The notes under the pieces: model-generated
What the model saw: only the letters and a program-made list of their open reading frames with translations
Told to the model about the DNA's origin: nothing
Databases searched by the model: none
NCBI GenBank assembly: GCA_947463105.1
Contig: CANHSD010000074.1
Coordinates: 1-11,864, forward strand
Direction of reading: 5' to 3'
DNA: 11,864 bases
Source of the DNA: Chitinophagaceae bacterium
Lineage (GTDB): Bacteria > Bacteroidota > Bacteroidia > Chitinophagales > Chitinophagaceae
Position numbers and translations under genes: made by a program
In this document: piece after piece, positions 1 to 8,244 of the stretch
Layout of the letters: each line of letters opens with the position of its first letter
Numbering within the stretch: position 1 is the stretch's first letter

Positions 1-1294
1 CATAGATCAATGGAAGAACGGGATAACCGAAGGCTTTATAAGGTCTTTCCAGCTCTGGCTTTTTCTTTCTCAAGATAAAAATGCCAATGATGGTCAGTAC
101 GTAAAAAATGACCACCACAAAAGAAACCATGTCCAACAGTTCACCATAACGGCCACTGAGACAAAGGAGCGCAGCAACAACCGCCTGGCTCCAAAGGGCC
201 CATTGCGGAACAGCATTCTTGTTCAACGTTGCCGCTTGCTTGAAAAACAAACCGTCCTGGGCCATGGTATAATAAACCCTGGCACCTGCCATAACAAGAC
301 CATTGATACAACCGAATGTGGACACCATGATCAAGACTGCGATGATGGCCCTGCCTGCAGATCCAAAGATGACACTTGCTGCGGCTACGGCAAGCCTATC
401 CTCTTCGGGTTTGGCAATCTGAGCCATCGGCAAGACATTCAGGTACATCAGGTTGGCTGCGATGTAGATGATGGTTACAATCAGCGTTCCGAGAAAAAGG
501 CTAAGCCCTATGTTGCGCTTGGGGTTCTTGATTTCACCAGCAATGAAGGTTACATTGTTCCAAGAGTCACTGCTGAAAATAGAGCCCACCATTGAAGCTG
601 CAATCGCACCCAATAAAGTGATGCCACCAATGGCCTCCCAGGTGATGGACCCGTCATTGGCAATCAAAGCCTTTTGGGAATTCATGCCTGTCGCCCAGTT
701 CTCTGCCCAATGGCTATGGTCAACAAAAAGGAAACCACAAAGGATGAGTCCGAACAGTGCAAGCAATTTGGAAACAGTAAAGGTTGTTTGGATGATTTTA
801 CCTTCTTTGACACCGCGCGTATTGATCTGTGTCAACAAAACAACCACGGCAATCGAGACCAGCTGTGCGGGATATATTTTGACAGACCCCAGTGTGAAAA
901 GTATATTTTGTTCCTGCATGTTCAATGCCGGAAAAAAATAACCTGCAAATTTTGCAAAAGCCACTCCTACAGCGGCAATGGTTCCTGTTTGAATGACTGC
1001 AAAAAAACTCCAGCCATAGAGAAATCCAACCAGCGGATTATAGGCTTCCTTGAGGTATACATATTGCCCGCCTGCCTTGGGGTACATGGAACTGAGTTCA
1101 CCATAACTGGTGGCGGCAATGATGGTCATGATGCCTGTAATCAGCCATACGGCGATACCCCATCCTGCACTGCCCACATTTCGGGTGATATCTGCTCCTA
1201 CAATGAAAATTCCTGATCCTATCATTGAACCTGCTACAACCATTGTTGCATCCAGCAGCCCCAGGCTTGGTTTGAATTCGTTTTGCTGTGACAT
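1..1294 (-). CDS. APC-superfamily amino acid permease (C-terminus cut by window edge)
   Basis: Predicted inner-membrane secondary transporter that moves amino acids by symport or exchange. I translated the minus strand from the ATG at 1294-1292: 431 codons stay open to the edge, so roughly the last 50 residues are missing compared with usual bacterial members (about 450-500). Seen directly: an unwound-TM1 motif GSMIGSGIF at residues 22-30, the conserved ELSSMYPKAGGQYVY segment at about 66-80, many hydrophobic helices, the FSSDSWNNVTFIAGEIKNPK segment at about 240-259, and a cytoplasmic RPYKAFGYP motif at about 417-425. The FSxDxWNN...EIKNP pattern resembles the LAT-type (heteromeric exchanger light chain, SteT-like) branch of the APC family; that subfamily is inferred and the substrate cannot be told. 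No Shine-Dalgarno is visible. The start lies only 19 bp past the terminator of the upstream chaperone gene, so the promoter is unclear. Confidence 0.9.
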   Translation of the reverse strand, partial: MSQQNEFKPSLGLLDATMVVAGSMIGSGIFIVGADITRNVGSAGWGIAVWLITGIMTIIAATSYGELSSMYPKAGGQYVYLKEAYNPLVGFLYGWSFFAVIQTGTIAAVGVAFAKFAGYFFPALNMQEQNILFTLGSVKIYPAQLVSIAVVVLLTQINTRGVKEGKIIQTTFTVSKLLALFGLILCGFLFVDHSHWAENWATGMNSQKALIANDGSITWEAIGGITLLGAIAASMVGSIFSSDSWNNVTFIAGEIKNPKRNIGLSLFLGTLIVTIIYIAANLMYLNVLPMAQIAKPEEDRLAVAAASVIFGSAGRAIIAVLIMVSTFGCINGLVMAGARVYYTMAQDGLFFKQAATLNKNAVPQWALWSQAVVAALLCLSGRYGELLDMVSFVVVIFYVLTIIGIFILRKKKPELERPYKAFGYPVLPLIY

Positions 1295-1311
1295 TTCGTT
1301 GGTTTGATAAT

Positions 1312-1339
1312 AAAAATCCCGGTTAATTAACCGGGATTT
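1312..1339 (-). terminator. Intrinsic terminator after the OmpH/Skp-like gene
   Basis: Positions 1314-1339 form a perfect 26-bp palindrome (13-bp arms meeting at 1326/1327, core CCCGGTTAATTAACCGGG). Read on the minus strand, it starts 24 nt after the TAA of the chaperone gene and runs into five T residues (1316-1312). A stem with a GC-rich base and a following T-run fits a rho-independent terminator. The symmetrical stem could also work on the plus strand, but no plus-strand gene ends here. Confidence 0.8.
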
Positions 1340-1363
1340 AAGGTATGAAATTCAATGCTATTA

Positions 1364-1957
1364 TTATTTTTTATCGCCAGATTTATTATACGCCGCATTA
1401 AGCCCGGCAACAACTTCATTGGTGATGTCTTGTGCAGGATCCTTGTAGAACAGGATGTTGAGTGCAGCGGAATAAGAGAAAATATAACTATAGGCCTGTT
1501 TCTTGTTGTATTCAACAAGAAAATCATTGATCCTTTTTTTCAGGTCTTCCATGGTTTTGGCACCCTCAGCAGCGATGCTGTTTTCAAGCAACTGCTTTTG
1601 TTGGTCAAGGTTTTGCATTTTACCCTGGTATGCCCTTTGAAAGTTTTCGTATTCTGCTTGTGTAATTGAATTGCCTCGTTGTGCAAATGCATTTTTTTCC
1701 GCCTCTATTTTTTGAAAAGCGTTGTTCAAATCCCTGTCAGCAGATTCTTTTTTCTTTTCAAATTCCAGCATTTTCTCCTTATAGAAAACATATTTCTCTT
1801 GAATACTATCAAGATCCACGTAGGCCAATTTGAGGGCCATTGCAGAATCCGATTTTACGGAAGATGACCCTGTAGTACTGCCGCTATTTTTCAAATGTAA
1901 AAATAGCATTACGGCAATACCTGCGCCGAGGATAATGTTGATCAGTTTTTGGTTCAT
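1364..1957 (-). CDS. OmpH/Skp-family periplasmic chaperone-like protein
   Basis: A 197-residue protein of the OmpH/Skp family. In the family, trimers hold unfolded outer-membrane proteins in the periplasm using long coiled-coil arms. Seen here: an N-terminal hydrophobic segment (about residues 5-22) with one preceding Lys and no lipobox Cys, so either an uncleaved anchor or a signal peptide; a Ser/Thr-rich linker (25-39); the first strand KLAYVDLDSI (43-52); a charged Lys/Glu/Gln-rich helical stretch (about 55-145) typical of the arms; and a C-terminal part ILFYKDPAQDITNEV (168-182), a usual OmpH ending that precedes the final helix. The start is the ATG at 1957, the only one that keeps the hydrophobic N-terminus. 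The gene lies 59 bp downstream of rpoC, behind an intrinsic terminator, and shows no clear promoter of its own, so leaky readthrough from rpoC is possible. It ends in tandem TAA TAA. Bacteroidota usually carry several paralogues, so a specific gene name is not justified. Confidence 0.85.
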   Translation of the reverse strand: MNQKLINIILGAGIAVMLFLHLKNSGSTTGSSSVKSDSAMALKLAYVDLDSIQEKYVFYKEKMLEFEKKKESADRDLNNAFQKIEAEKNAFAQRGNSITQAEYENFQRAYQGKMQNLDQQKQLLENSIAAEGAKTMEDLKKRINDFLVEYNKKQAYSYIFSYSAALNILFYKDPAQDITNEVVAGLNAAYNKSGDKK

Positions 1958-1982
1958 TGGTTTTATTTAATAGTACAATATG

Positions 1983-2009
1983 AAAAGGGAGCAGTTACCT
2001 GCTCCCTTT
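1983..2009 (-). terminator. Intrinsic terminator after rpoC
   Basis: A perfect 11-bp stem (1984-1994 with 1999-2009, AAAGGGAGCAG on the plus strand) closes a 4-nt loop. On the minus strand it begins 7 nt after the rpoC TAA and ends in four T residues (1986-1983). The stem is strong but the T-run is short, so termination may be partial, which would let some transcripts continue into the chaperone gene. Confidence 0.75.
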
Positions 2010-2016
2010 GAGTGTT

Positions 2017-5000
2017 TTATTCTTCCTCATCAAAGCTCATCACTTCTCGTGTCGTCTGCAGGAGTTCATATTCCTCCTTGCTTCCTACCAAGATGTTCTC
2101 ATAATCCCTCAAGCCAGTACCAGCTGGGATATGGTGACCTGTGATAACGTTTTCTTTGAGTCCAAGCATGTCATCAACTTTACCTTGGATGGCGGCAGAT
2201 GAAAGCACCTTGGTGGTTTCCTGGAATGAAGCTGCAGAGATCCAGCTTTGGGTTCCAAGAGAAGCCTTGGTGATACCGAGAAGCACAGGCCTTGAAGTGG
2301 CAGCTTCTGCATCGCGGAATTCAACAATCTTCTTGTCAGCCCTGCGAAGGATGGAATTTTCTTCCCTGATTTCGCGCAAGCTGGCAATCTGACCGGCTTT
2401 CAGGACATCTGAATTGCCTGGATCAACCACAACTTTCTTGTCGTAAATCCAATCGTTCTCGATGTTGAAGTCAAAGCGGTCTTCAAGATCTCCTTCAAGG
2501 AATCGTGTATCACCCGGATCAACAATTTCAACTTTCCTCATCATTTGGCGAACGATAACCTCAACGTGTTTATCGTTGATTTTAACACCCTGCAGACGAT
2601 AAACCTCCTGGATCTCATTCACCACATACTCCTGTACTGCAAATGGTCCTTTGATAGAGAGGATATCTCCAGGCGCAACCTGTCCGTCAGACATTGGCGT
2701 ACCTGCTTTTACAAAGTCGCCATCCTGAACAAGAATCTGGCGTGTAAGGGTTACAAGGTATTTTTTAACAATACCATCTTTCGCTTCCACTGTGATCTCG
2801 CGGTTACCACGCTTGATGGCTCCGAAACTAACCACACCATCAATTTCTGAAACAACAGCAGGATTTCCTGGGTTCCTTGCTTCAAAAAGTTCAGTTACCC
2901 TTGGAAGACCTCCAGTGATATCCCTCAGCTTGCCGAGTACCCTTGGAATCTTCACCAGTACCTGACCGGCAGTTACCTGATCTCCCTCTTCGATCACGAT
3001 ATGTGATCCAACGGGAAGGTTGTATGTTTTCTCGTCCTTACCCAATACTTTGAGTGAAGGAATTCGTGTTTTGTCTTTGGACTCAATAACCACTTTCTCC
3101 CTGTGTCCAGTTTGCTCATCGGCTTCTTCGCGGTAAGTAACGCCATCGATAACATTGTCGAAGGCAATCTGACCTGCGATTTCAGCAACAATAACGTTGT
3201 TGAACGGATCCCATGTGCAGATGATATCTCCCTTGGCCACTTTCTTGCCATCAGCAATAGCAAGTACGGAACCATAAGGAACGTTGTTGGTGATCATTAC
3301 GCGGTCGTTCTTCACGTCCATGATCCTCATTTCAGCGGTACGACCGATAACAATCTGGATATCTTTTCCTTCGTTGTTCTTGGCCTTGACGGTACGGAGT
3401 CCGTCAAACTGCACTTCACCATCAAATTTGGCAATGAGGTGTGATTCAACTGAAGCAGATCCCGCAACACCACCCACGTGGAAGGTACGGAGGGTAAGCT
3501 GAGTACCTGGTTCACCGATGGATTGTGCAGCGATAATACCGACTGCATCACCACGCTGGGCAATATTTCCTGTAGCGAGGTTAAGACCATAACATTTCAC
3601 GCAGCATCCACGCTTGCTCTCGCAAGTAAGTACTGAACGTATTTCAATGGTCTCAATGCCAGAATCTTCAATTTTCTTGGCGGTATCTTCATCAATCTTC
3701 TGACCGGCACCAACCAGGAGCTCATCAGTTTGAAGATCGTACACGTTGTGAAGTGAAGTCCTACCAAGGATCCTGTCGTACAATGGTTCAACGATGTCCT
3801 CGTTGTCCTTCAATGCACTGGTAGCAATACCCCTCAATGTTCCGCAATCTTCTTCTGTGATGATTACATCTTGTGCAACGTCTACAAGACGACGGGTCAG
3901 GTAACCGGCATCAGCCGTTTTAAGGGCCGTATCCGCAAGACCCTTACGGGCACCGTGCGTAGAGATGAAGTATTCGAGTACACTCAAGCCATCTTTGAAG
4001 TTGGAAAGGATTGGATTCTCGATGATCTCAGAACCCGATGATCCACTTTTACGCGGCTTGGCCATGAGTCCACGAATACCGGCAAGCTGCTTAACCTGCT
4101 GTTTGCTACCCCTCGCTCCGGAGTCAAGCATCATGTAAACAGAGTTGAAGCCCTGCTTATCGGTTGCCATCGCACGGATGAGTGTTTCGGTAACTTTTGT
4201 ATCGACCCTTGACCAAATGTCAATGATCTGGTTGTAGCGTTCGTTGTTGGTGATCAATCCCATATTATAATTGTCCCATACTTCCTGGACCTCTCCGGAA
4301 GCCTGGTCAATCATCGCCTCTTTAGGCACATCCAACACAAGGTCTTGTATGTTGAATGACAATCCACCCCTGAAGGCCATGCGGAAACCGAGTTCCTTGA
4401 TGGCATCGAGGAATTTGGCAGTTGTAGGTACATTGGTGATCTTGATGATGTTACCAATGATTTCGCGAAGGCTCTTTTTGGTGAGCAATGCATTTACAAA
4501 ACCAACTTCACTTGGAACGGATTGGTTGAAAAGGACACGACCTACGGTTGTTTCAAGGAGTTTGAACTCCAGGATACCCGCTTCGTTCCTTACATTGGTT
4601 TTCACCTTGATGTAGGCATGCAGGTCAACCTTGCCTTCATTGTAGGCAATGATCACTTCCTCAGCACTGTAAAAACGCATTCCCTCTCCTTTTACCACAT
4701 CAACATCTGTATTGCGCTTGCCTTTGGTGATATAATACAACCCTAGCACCATGTCCTGAGAAGGAAGGGTGATCGGAGTACCGTTTTGTGGGTTGAGGAT
4801 ATTGTGTGATGCAAGCATCAAAAGCTGTGCTTCAAGTACGGCAGCGTGGCTGAGTGGTACGTGTACCGCCATCTGGTCACCGTCAAAGTCAGCGTTGAAA
4901 GAAGAACAAACCAGCGGGTGAAGCTGTATAGCCTTTCCTTCTACCAATTTAGGCTGGAAGGCCTGGATTGACAAACGGTGCAGCGTTGGGGCACGGTTCA

Positions 5001-6309
5001 GCATGATTGGGTGCCCTTTCAATATATTTTCAAGGATATCCCAAACAATCGCTTCCTTGCGGTCAACCAGCTTGCGGGCTGACTTAACGGTTTTTACGAT
5101 ACCCCTTTCAATAAGCTTTCTGATGATAAATGGCTTGAACAACTCCGCTGCCATGTCTTTGGGAAGACCGCACTCATGGAGCTTCAACTCAGGCCCTACA
5201 ACGATAACAGAACGACCAGAATAGTCAACACGCTTACCCAAAAGGTTCTGACGGAAACGACCCTGCTTTCCTTTCAATACGTCACTGAGCGACTTCAATG
5301 CACGTCCGCCTTCTGCCTTTACAGCATTGGACTTACGGCTGTTGTCAAACAAAGAGTCAATCGCCTCTTGCAACATCCTTTTTTCATTCCTCAAGATAAC
5401 CTCAGGCGCCTTGATCTCGAGCAAACGCTTGAGGCGGTTGTTCCTGATGATCACCCTGCGGTAAAGATCATTCAGGTCAGATGAGGCAAAACGGCCACCA
5501 TCCAAAGGAACCAATGGTCTGAGTTCTGGTGGGATGACAGGAATATATTGCATAACCATCCATTCAGGACGGTTCACGATTCTTGAATTGGCATCACGGA
5601 AAGACTCTACCACACTCAGACGCTTCAATGCATCAGCTTTACGCTGTTGTGAAGTTTCTGTTGCAGCAGAATTCCTGAGGGTATAGCTCAATGAATCAAG
5701 GTCGATTCTCAAGAGAAGATCATGCACGGCTTCAGCGCCCATTTTGGCGATGAACTTGTTGGGGTCTTCGTCTGGCAGGTATTGGTTTTCTTTAGGCAAG
5801 GTATCCAACAGGTCGAGGTATTCCTCTTCTGTGAGCAGGTCTCCCTGCTTTTTGCCCTTGTCTTCCATGATACCAGGCTGTATCACTACGAAACGCTCGT
5901 AATAAATGATGCTTTCCAGCTTCTTAGAGCTGATGCCCAACAAGTATCCAATCTTGTTTGGAAGGCTCTTGAAGTACCAAATGTGGACTACAGGAACAAC
6001 AAGCTTGATATGTCCCATGCGCTCGCGGCGTACCTTCTTTTCGGTTACCTCTACACCACAACGGTCACAAACAATACCCTTGTAACGGATCCTCTTGTAC
6101 TTTCCACAAGCACATTCGTAGTCTTTGACTGGACCAAAAATCTTTTCACAGAACAACCCATCACGCTCAGGCTTATAGGTTCTGTAGTTGATGGTCTCTG
6201 GTTTCAACACTTCACCAAAAGACCTGTCCAGGATGGAATCCGGGGACGCAATACTGATGGTAATCTTTGAAAAAGAAGATTTTGGGCGATTGTCTCTTTT
6301 GATAGCCAT
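2017..6309 (-). CDS. rpoC: DNA-directed RNA polymerase subunit beta'
   Basis: The largest RNA polymerase subunit, carrying the catalytic Mg centre. At 1430 residues it is full length (E. coli 1407). Landmarks in order: N-terminal zinc site Cys66/68/81/84 (CAC...CDRC); lid/rudder region up to about 350; active-site loop NADFDGDQ at 472-479 with Asp474, 476 and 478; bridge-helix sequence TADAGYLTRRLVDVAQD around 798-814; second zinc site Cys822, 896, 903 and 906 (with an extra Cys902 beside it); trigger-loop start GEPGTQLTLRTFH at 932-944; a roughly 180-residue insertion (about 948-1128) at the place of the SI3 insert of E. coli, before ITGGLPRV (1131-1138); SAASFQETTKVL at 1358-1369; and IPAGTG at 1394-1399. 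The tail is acidic (DEEE). The start ATG gives the family's usual N-terminus. Unusually, the gene directly upstream is not rpoB. A promoter and palindrome-rich leader lie before it and a terminator directly after it, so it looks transcribed on its own. Confidence 0.98.
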   Translation of the reverse strand: MAIKRDNRPKSSFSKITISIASPDSILDRSFGEVLKPETINYRTYKPERDGLFCEKIFGPVKDYECACGKYKRIRYKGIVCDRCGVEVTEKKVRRERMGHIKLVVPVVHIWYFKSLPNKIGYLLGISSKKLESIIYYERFVVIQPGIMEDKGKKQGDLLTEEEYLDLLDTLPKENQYLPDEDPNKFIAKMGAEAVHDLLLRIDLDSLSYTLRNSAATETSQQRKADALKRLSVVESFRDANSRIVNRPEWMVMQYIPVIPPELRPLVPLDGGRFASSDLNDLYRRVIIRNNRLKRLLEIKAPEVILRNEKRMLQEAIDSLFDNSRKSNAVKAEGGRALKSLSDVLKGKQGRFRQNLLGKRVDYSGRSVIVVGPELKLHECGLPKDMAAELFKPFIIRKLIERGIVKTVKSARKLVDRKEAIVWDILENILKGHPIMLNRAPTLHRLSIQAFQPKLVEGKAIQLHPLVCSSFNADFDGDQMAVHVPLSHAAVLEAQLLMLASHNILNPQNGTPITLPSQDMVLGLYYITKGKRNTDVDVVKGEGMRFYSAEEVIIAYNEGKVDLHAYIKVKTNVRNEAGILEFKLLETTVGRVLFNQSVPSEVGFVNALLTKKSLREIIGNIIKITNVPTTAKFLDAIKELGFRMAFRGGLSFNIQDLVLDVPKEAMIDQASGEVQEVWDNYNMGLITNNERYNQIIDIWSRVDTKVTETLIRAMATDKQGFNSVYMMLDSGARGSKQQVKQLAGIRGLMAKPRKSGSSGSEIIENPILSNFKDGLSVLEYFISTHGARKGLADTALKTADAGYLTRRLVDVAQDVIITEEDCGTLRGIATSALKDNEDIVEPLYDRILGRTSLHNVYDLQTDELLVGAGQKIDEDTAKKIEDSGIETIEIRSVLTCESKRGCCVKCYGLNLATGNIAQRGDAVGIIAAQSIGEPGTQLTLRTFHVGGVAGSASVESHLIAKFDGEVQFDGLRTVKAKNNEGKDIQIVIGRTAEMRIMDVKNDRVMITNNVPYGSVLAIADGKKVAKGDIICTWDPFNNVIVAEIAGQIAFDNVIDGVTYREEADEQTGHREKVVIESKDKTRIPSLKVLGKDEKTYNLPVGSHIVIEEGDQVTAGQVLVKIPRVLGKLRDITGGLPRVTELFEARNPGNPAVVSEIDGVVSFGAIKRGNREITVEAKDGIVKKYLVTLTRQILVQDGDFVKAGTPMSDGQVAPGDILSIKGPFAVQEYVVNEIQEVYRLQGVKINDKHVEVIVRQMMRKVEIVDPGDTRFLEGDLEDRFDFNIENDWIYDKKVVVDPGNSDVLKAGQIASLREIREENSILRRADKKIVEFRDAEAATSRPVLLGITKASLGTQSWISAASFQETTKVLSSAAIQGKVDDMLGLKENVITGHHIPAGTGLRDYENILVGSKEEYELLQTTREVMSFDEEE

Positions 6310-6438
6310 AATAAGATATCTGTTTTACAATGTTCTAGTACCGCTATAGCTTCCCTGTCCGGCTGTATACAGCCAGTCAAATATTATTGAAAGTCAATAA
6401 TTTATGAACAAACAGGTTAGAAAAAAATAGGGGCATGC
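6310..6438 (-). promoter_or_regulatory. Palindrome-rich 5' leader of rpoC
   Basis: If the promoter at 6439-6467 is right, rpoC has an untranslated leader of roughly 120 nt. It holds a perfect 14-bp palindrome GGCTGTATACAGCC (6361-6374), an inverted repeat with 8-bp arms ATTATTGA and TCAATAAT around a 3-bp spacer (6383-6401), and an 8-bp palindrome GCTATAGC (6343-6350). These could be operator sites or RNA hairpins. I know of no named element matching them. An alternative weaker -7-like AATATTTG (one mismatch to TAnnTTTG) also lies here, with a TTTG 23 bp upstream of it. No Shine-Dalgarno is seen before the rpoC ATG. Confidence 0.45.
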
Positions 6439-6467
6439 CAAATTTAAGGATGGCAAAAGTACTCAAA
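6439..6467 (-). promoter_or_regulatory. Predicted Bacteroidota-type promoter for rpoC
   Basis: On the minus strand, TTTG (6467-6464) is followed after 17 bp by TAAATTTG (6446-6439). The latter matches exactly the -7 consensus TAnnTTTG of the Bacteroidota primary sigma factor, and the former its -33 TTTG. It lies just after the end of the helical-repeat gene (stop at 6512-6510) and about 130 bp before the rpoC ATG. The assignment rests on motif match only. Confidence 0.6.
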
Positions 6468-6509
6468 ACAGCCGAAATAACAATAATTTTCTTTTGAAAA
6501 AGGTGTTTT

Positions 6510-8069
6510 TTAACTGTTCGTCAACGAGGCAGCCCTGATCCTGAAATGCGAGGAGATCACCTCCTGCACGGGCACGTTCTTGATTTTACTTTCCAGCCAC
6601 GAGAGAATATCAAGGTACATAAAGGACCGGCTTTCCATTGGACTCCCCTCTACCCGCTTCAGTTTCTCAAAAAGGGCCAGAAATCCTTGTTTCAATGCAG
6701 CCTTATTGAGGGCAAATGCACTGCGCAGAAAGGCAAAAATCTCATTTTCAACGACACTGAGGTTTTTCATTTTGGACATGAACCGGTAGACAGACCTCAC
6801 CTGACTTTCCAGGATAACGTCATTTCCCAGTTCGTAATGGGCAATCAAGTGCAGCAGACGGGCATAACATTGTAAGTCAGTGCGCAGATCCGCTTTCCAA
6901 TGGATGATTTTGTTCAGGTAAACAATGGTATTGTCATAATCACCACATCCGAAATAGAGGCATGCAAATTTGTAATAAAAAATGAATGTGCGGTGTCGGT
7001 CAAGCTGCATTTCAAATTCTACCAACTTTTCCTCAATTGCTGGCAAAAGGTTCAATCCTTCAGAAAAGCTGCCATCCAAAAAATGCATGTTGATTTTGGC
7101 AAGATAGAGATATACAAATCCCTGGACCCTTGAATTGATGCTGGCCTGGCCTTCCTTAGATGCATAAAAATCTTCAAATCGTTTGATGTCCTGGCCAAAT
7201 TTTCTGTCATTGCGCAACATGAAATGAGCATTGAGCAGGTTGTGCATCCCCTTGATGAAATGTTGTGGTTCAACTTTCATCATCTGGGGTTCCTTCTCGA
7301 AAAGATCTACCCAGCGCTGGCAGTTTTTATAGTATGTCAGGAAGTCCTGAAGGATAAAGCCAAACCAGGCATGGCTTTGGAAAAAATAAAGTTTCTCATA
7401 AAATCCGGGATACTCCCCTGCCCTTTCCGGCATTCTTTCCAAAAAAAACTGTCTGATGGCCGCTTCATCTTTTTCATCACGGATATGGCCATTTTTAATG
7501 TACCAACCATATAGCTGCAATGCCAAACTGCTGAGTTTGCCCACCATGGCCAACCTGTCGTTCAAATCTTCCACTTCCTGGGTCAAGACCTCCGCCCTGT
7601 CTTCGAAGCTGCGGGTGATGTGGAGTGTTTCAATCTTCTTTTCAAAAAACAGTGCCTGCAACCAGAATGTCATCTGGTGATACTGTTTTGCCAGGTCCTT
7701 GGTTTTTTGGAGCATTTTAAGGCTCTGGTGGTATAGGCCCTTGTTGTAAAGCATCCGGGCATAATCGAGCTGCTCATGAAGTTGCATGTCAACAGACTGT
7801 TCATTTCTGATCAGGCGCAGGCTGGCCAGGATCTGCTTGTAAAGATGGGCCTTGAGGTTGGATAGCTGCTGTTTTTGTATGGTAGGATTCCGTTTGAGTA
7901 TCCATTCCTCATCATAGACATCTGCCTTATCAATGGCATCAAAAAGGGTAATTATTTTAAGGTCATCGGTGGCTGCATTCCTTCCAACATATAGTTTAAA
8001 ATTACGCTTTTCCCCTTTTTCAAGGGTCTTGATGAGCAAAAAGAGTTCGTCGGCAGACCGGTTAGGCAT
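6510..8069 (-). CDS. Uncharacterised helical-repeat (TPR-like) protein
   Basis: A 519-residue protein that I cannot name. It has no signal peptide, no membrane segment and no recognisable catalytic motif, so it is probably cytoplasmic. The composition is rich in Leu, Phe, Tyr, Lys and Glu in amphipathic helices throughout. One stretch (about 363-393, with CGDYDNTIVYLNKII) reads like a tetratricopeptide repeat, and a weaker one lies at about 100-128 (YNKGLYHQSLKML). The N-terminus (DELFLLIKTLEKGEKRNFKLY, without its first residue, at about 9-28) resembles that of a loosely related group of Bacteroidota hypothetical proteins beginning with a similar (S/K)xxEKRxFKL pattern; this is from memory, not a search. 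The start ATG at 8069 is followed directly by the conserved-looking segment. It is co-directional with rpoC, 200 bp upstream of it, and diverges from leuA. No clear terminator follows. A scaffold or protein-protein interaction role is only an inference from the helical repeats. Confidence 0.8.
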   Translation of the reverse strand: MPNRSADELFLLIKTLEKGEKRNFKLYVGRNAATDDLKIITLFDAIDKADVYDEEWILKRNPTIQKQQLSNLKAHLYKQILASLRLIRNEQSVDMQLHEQLDYARMLYNKGLYHQSLKMLQKTKDLAKQYHQMTFWLQALFFEKKIETLHITRSFEDRAEVLTQEVEDLNDRLAMVGKLSSLALQLYGWYIKNGHIRDEKDEAAIRQFFLERMPERAGEYPGFYEKLYFFQSHAWFGFILQDFLTYYKNCQRWVDLFEKEPQMMKVEPQHFIKGMHNLLNAHFMLRNDRKFGQDIKRFEDFYASKEGQASINSRVQGFVYLYLAKINMHFLDGSFSEGLNLLPAIEEKLVEFEMQLDRHRTFIFYYKFACLYFGCGDYDNTIVYLNKIIHWKADLRTDLQCYARLLHLIAHYELGNDVILESQVRSVYRFMSKMKNLSVVENEIFAFLRSAFALNKAALKQGFLALFEKLKRVEGSPMESRSFMYLDILSWLESKIKNVPVQEVISSHFRIRAASLTNS

Positions 8070-8244
8070 CGTAAATGTCTTTCAGTAAAATCCTTGCCTG
8101 ATATGCATTTCAGCAAAATCCATGGCGTTTACACAGCGTAAATTACGAAGCATTTTGGGTAAAAAAGAAAAAATGAATGCTTTACCTTGTTATCTATGTC
8201 AGTTAAACCCACACAAAATGGGGTAAAATGGCAAAAAGAAAAAC
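8070..8244. promoter_or_regulatory. Divergent intergenic region between the helical-repeat gene and leuA
   Basis: This 175-bp region must hold the start signals of both divergent units. I see no complete Bacteroidota promoter on either strand. On the plus strand TATCTATG (8191-8198) is one base off TAnnTTTG but lacks a spaced TTTG. A TTTG at 8154-8157 has only a poor -7 match 25 bp downstream. Possible operator-like symmetry is CGTAA-A-TTACG (8137-8147), overlapped by the pair TTTAC (8128-8132) and GTAAA (8138-8142). A 7-bp direct repeat AAAATGG occurs at 8215-8221 and 8225-8231, 10 bp apart, just before leuA. Several tiny ORFs are described separately. Confidence 0.4.
8177..8206 (+). CDS. 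Possible branched-chain amino acid leader peptide (very tentative)
   Basis: ATG at 8177 opens a nine-codon ORF, MLYLVIYVS, ending in TAA. Five of the eight codons after Met are Leu, Val or Ile (CTT, CTT, GTT, ATC, GTC), which resembles leader peptides that sense branched-chain aminoacyl-tRNA before leu or ilv operons. It ends 38 nt before leuA. Against it: no terminator or antiterminator hairpin fits in the remaining 38 nt, an overlapping 17-codon ORF (8173-8226, three Leu codons) exists in another frame, and such a short ORF can arise by chance. A further tiny ORF MAKRKT (8228-8248) overlaps the leuA start as ATGA. Confidence 0.2.
   Translation: MLYLVIYVS

Noticed and set aside
896..906. 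Extra Cys902 next to the second zinc site of RpoC as an altered metal site
   Set aside because: These are protein residue positions; the four canonical cysteines are present with E. coli spacing, so the additional Cys does not imply a changed site.
203..1307. Several plus-strand ORFs of 65-180 codons
   Set aside because: They lie opposite the permease, which has a continuous frame with clear APC motifs; their translations show no family features.
2109..6270. Numerous ORFs of 60-182 codons on both strands inside rpoC
   Set aside because: All are out-of-frame or antisense readings of a fully conserved 1430-residue rpoC.
6481..6509. A/T stem (TTTTC, AAAA loop, GAAAA on the minus strand) as a terminator of the helical-repeat gene
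   Set aside because: The stem has only five mostly A-T pairs and no proper T-run follows, so it is too weak to call.
8154..8190. TTTG (8154-8157) with TACCTTG (8183-8189) as a leuA promoter
   Set aside because: The spacing of 25 bp is too long and the -7 match is poor for the Bacteroidota consensus.
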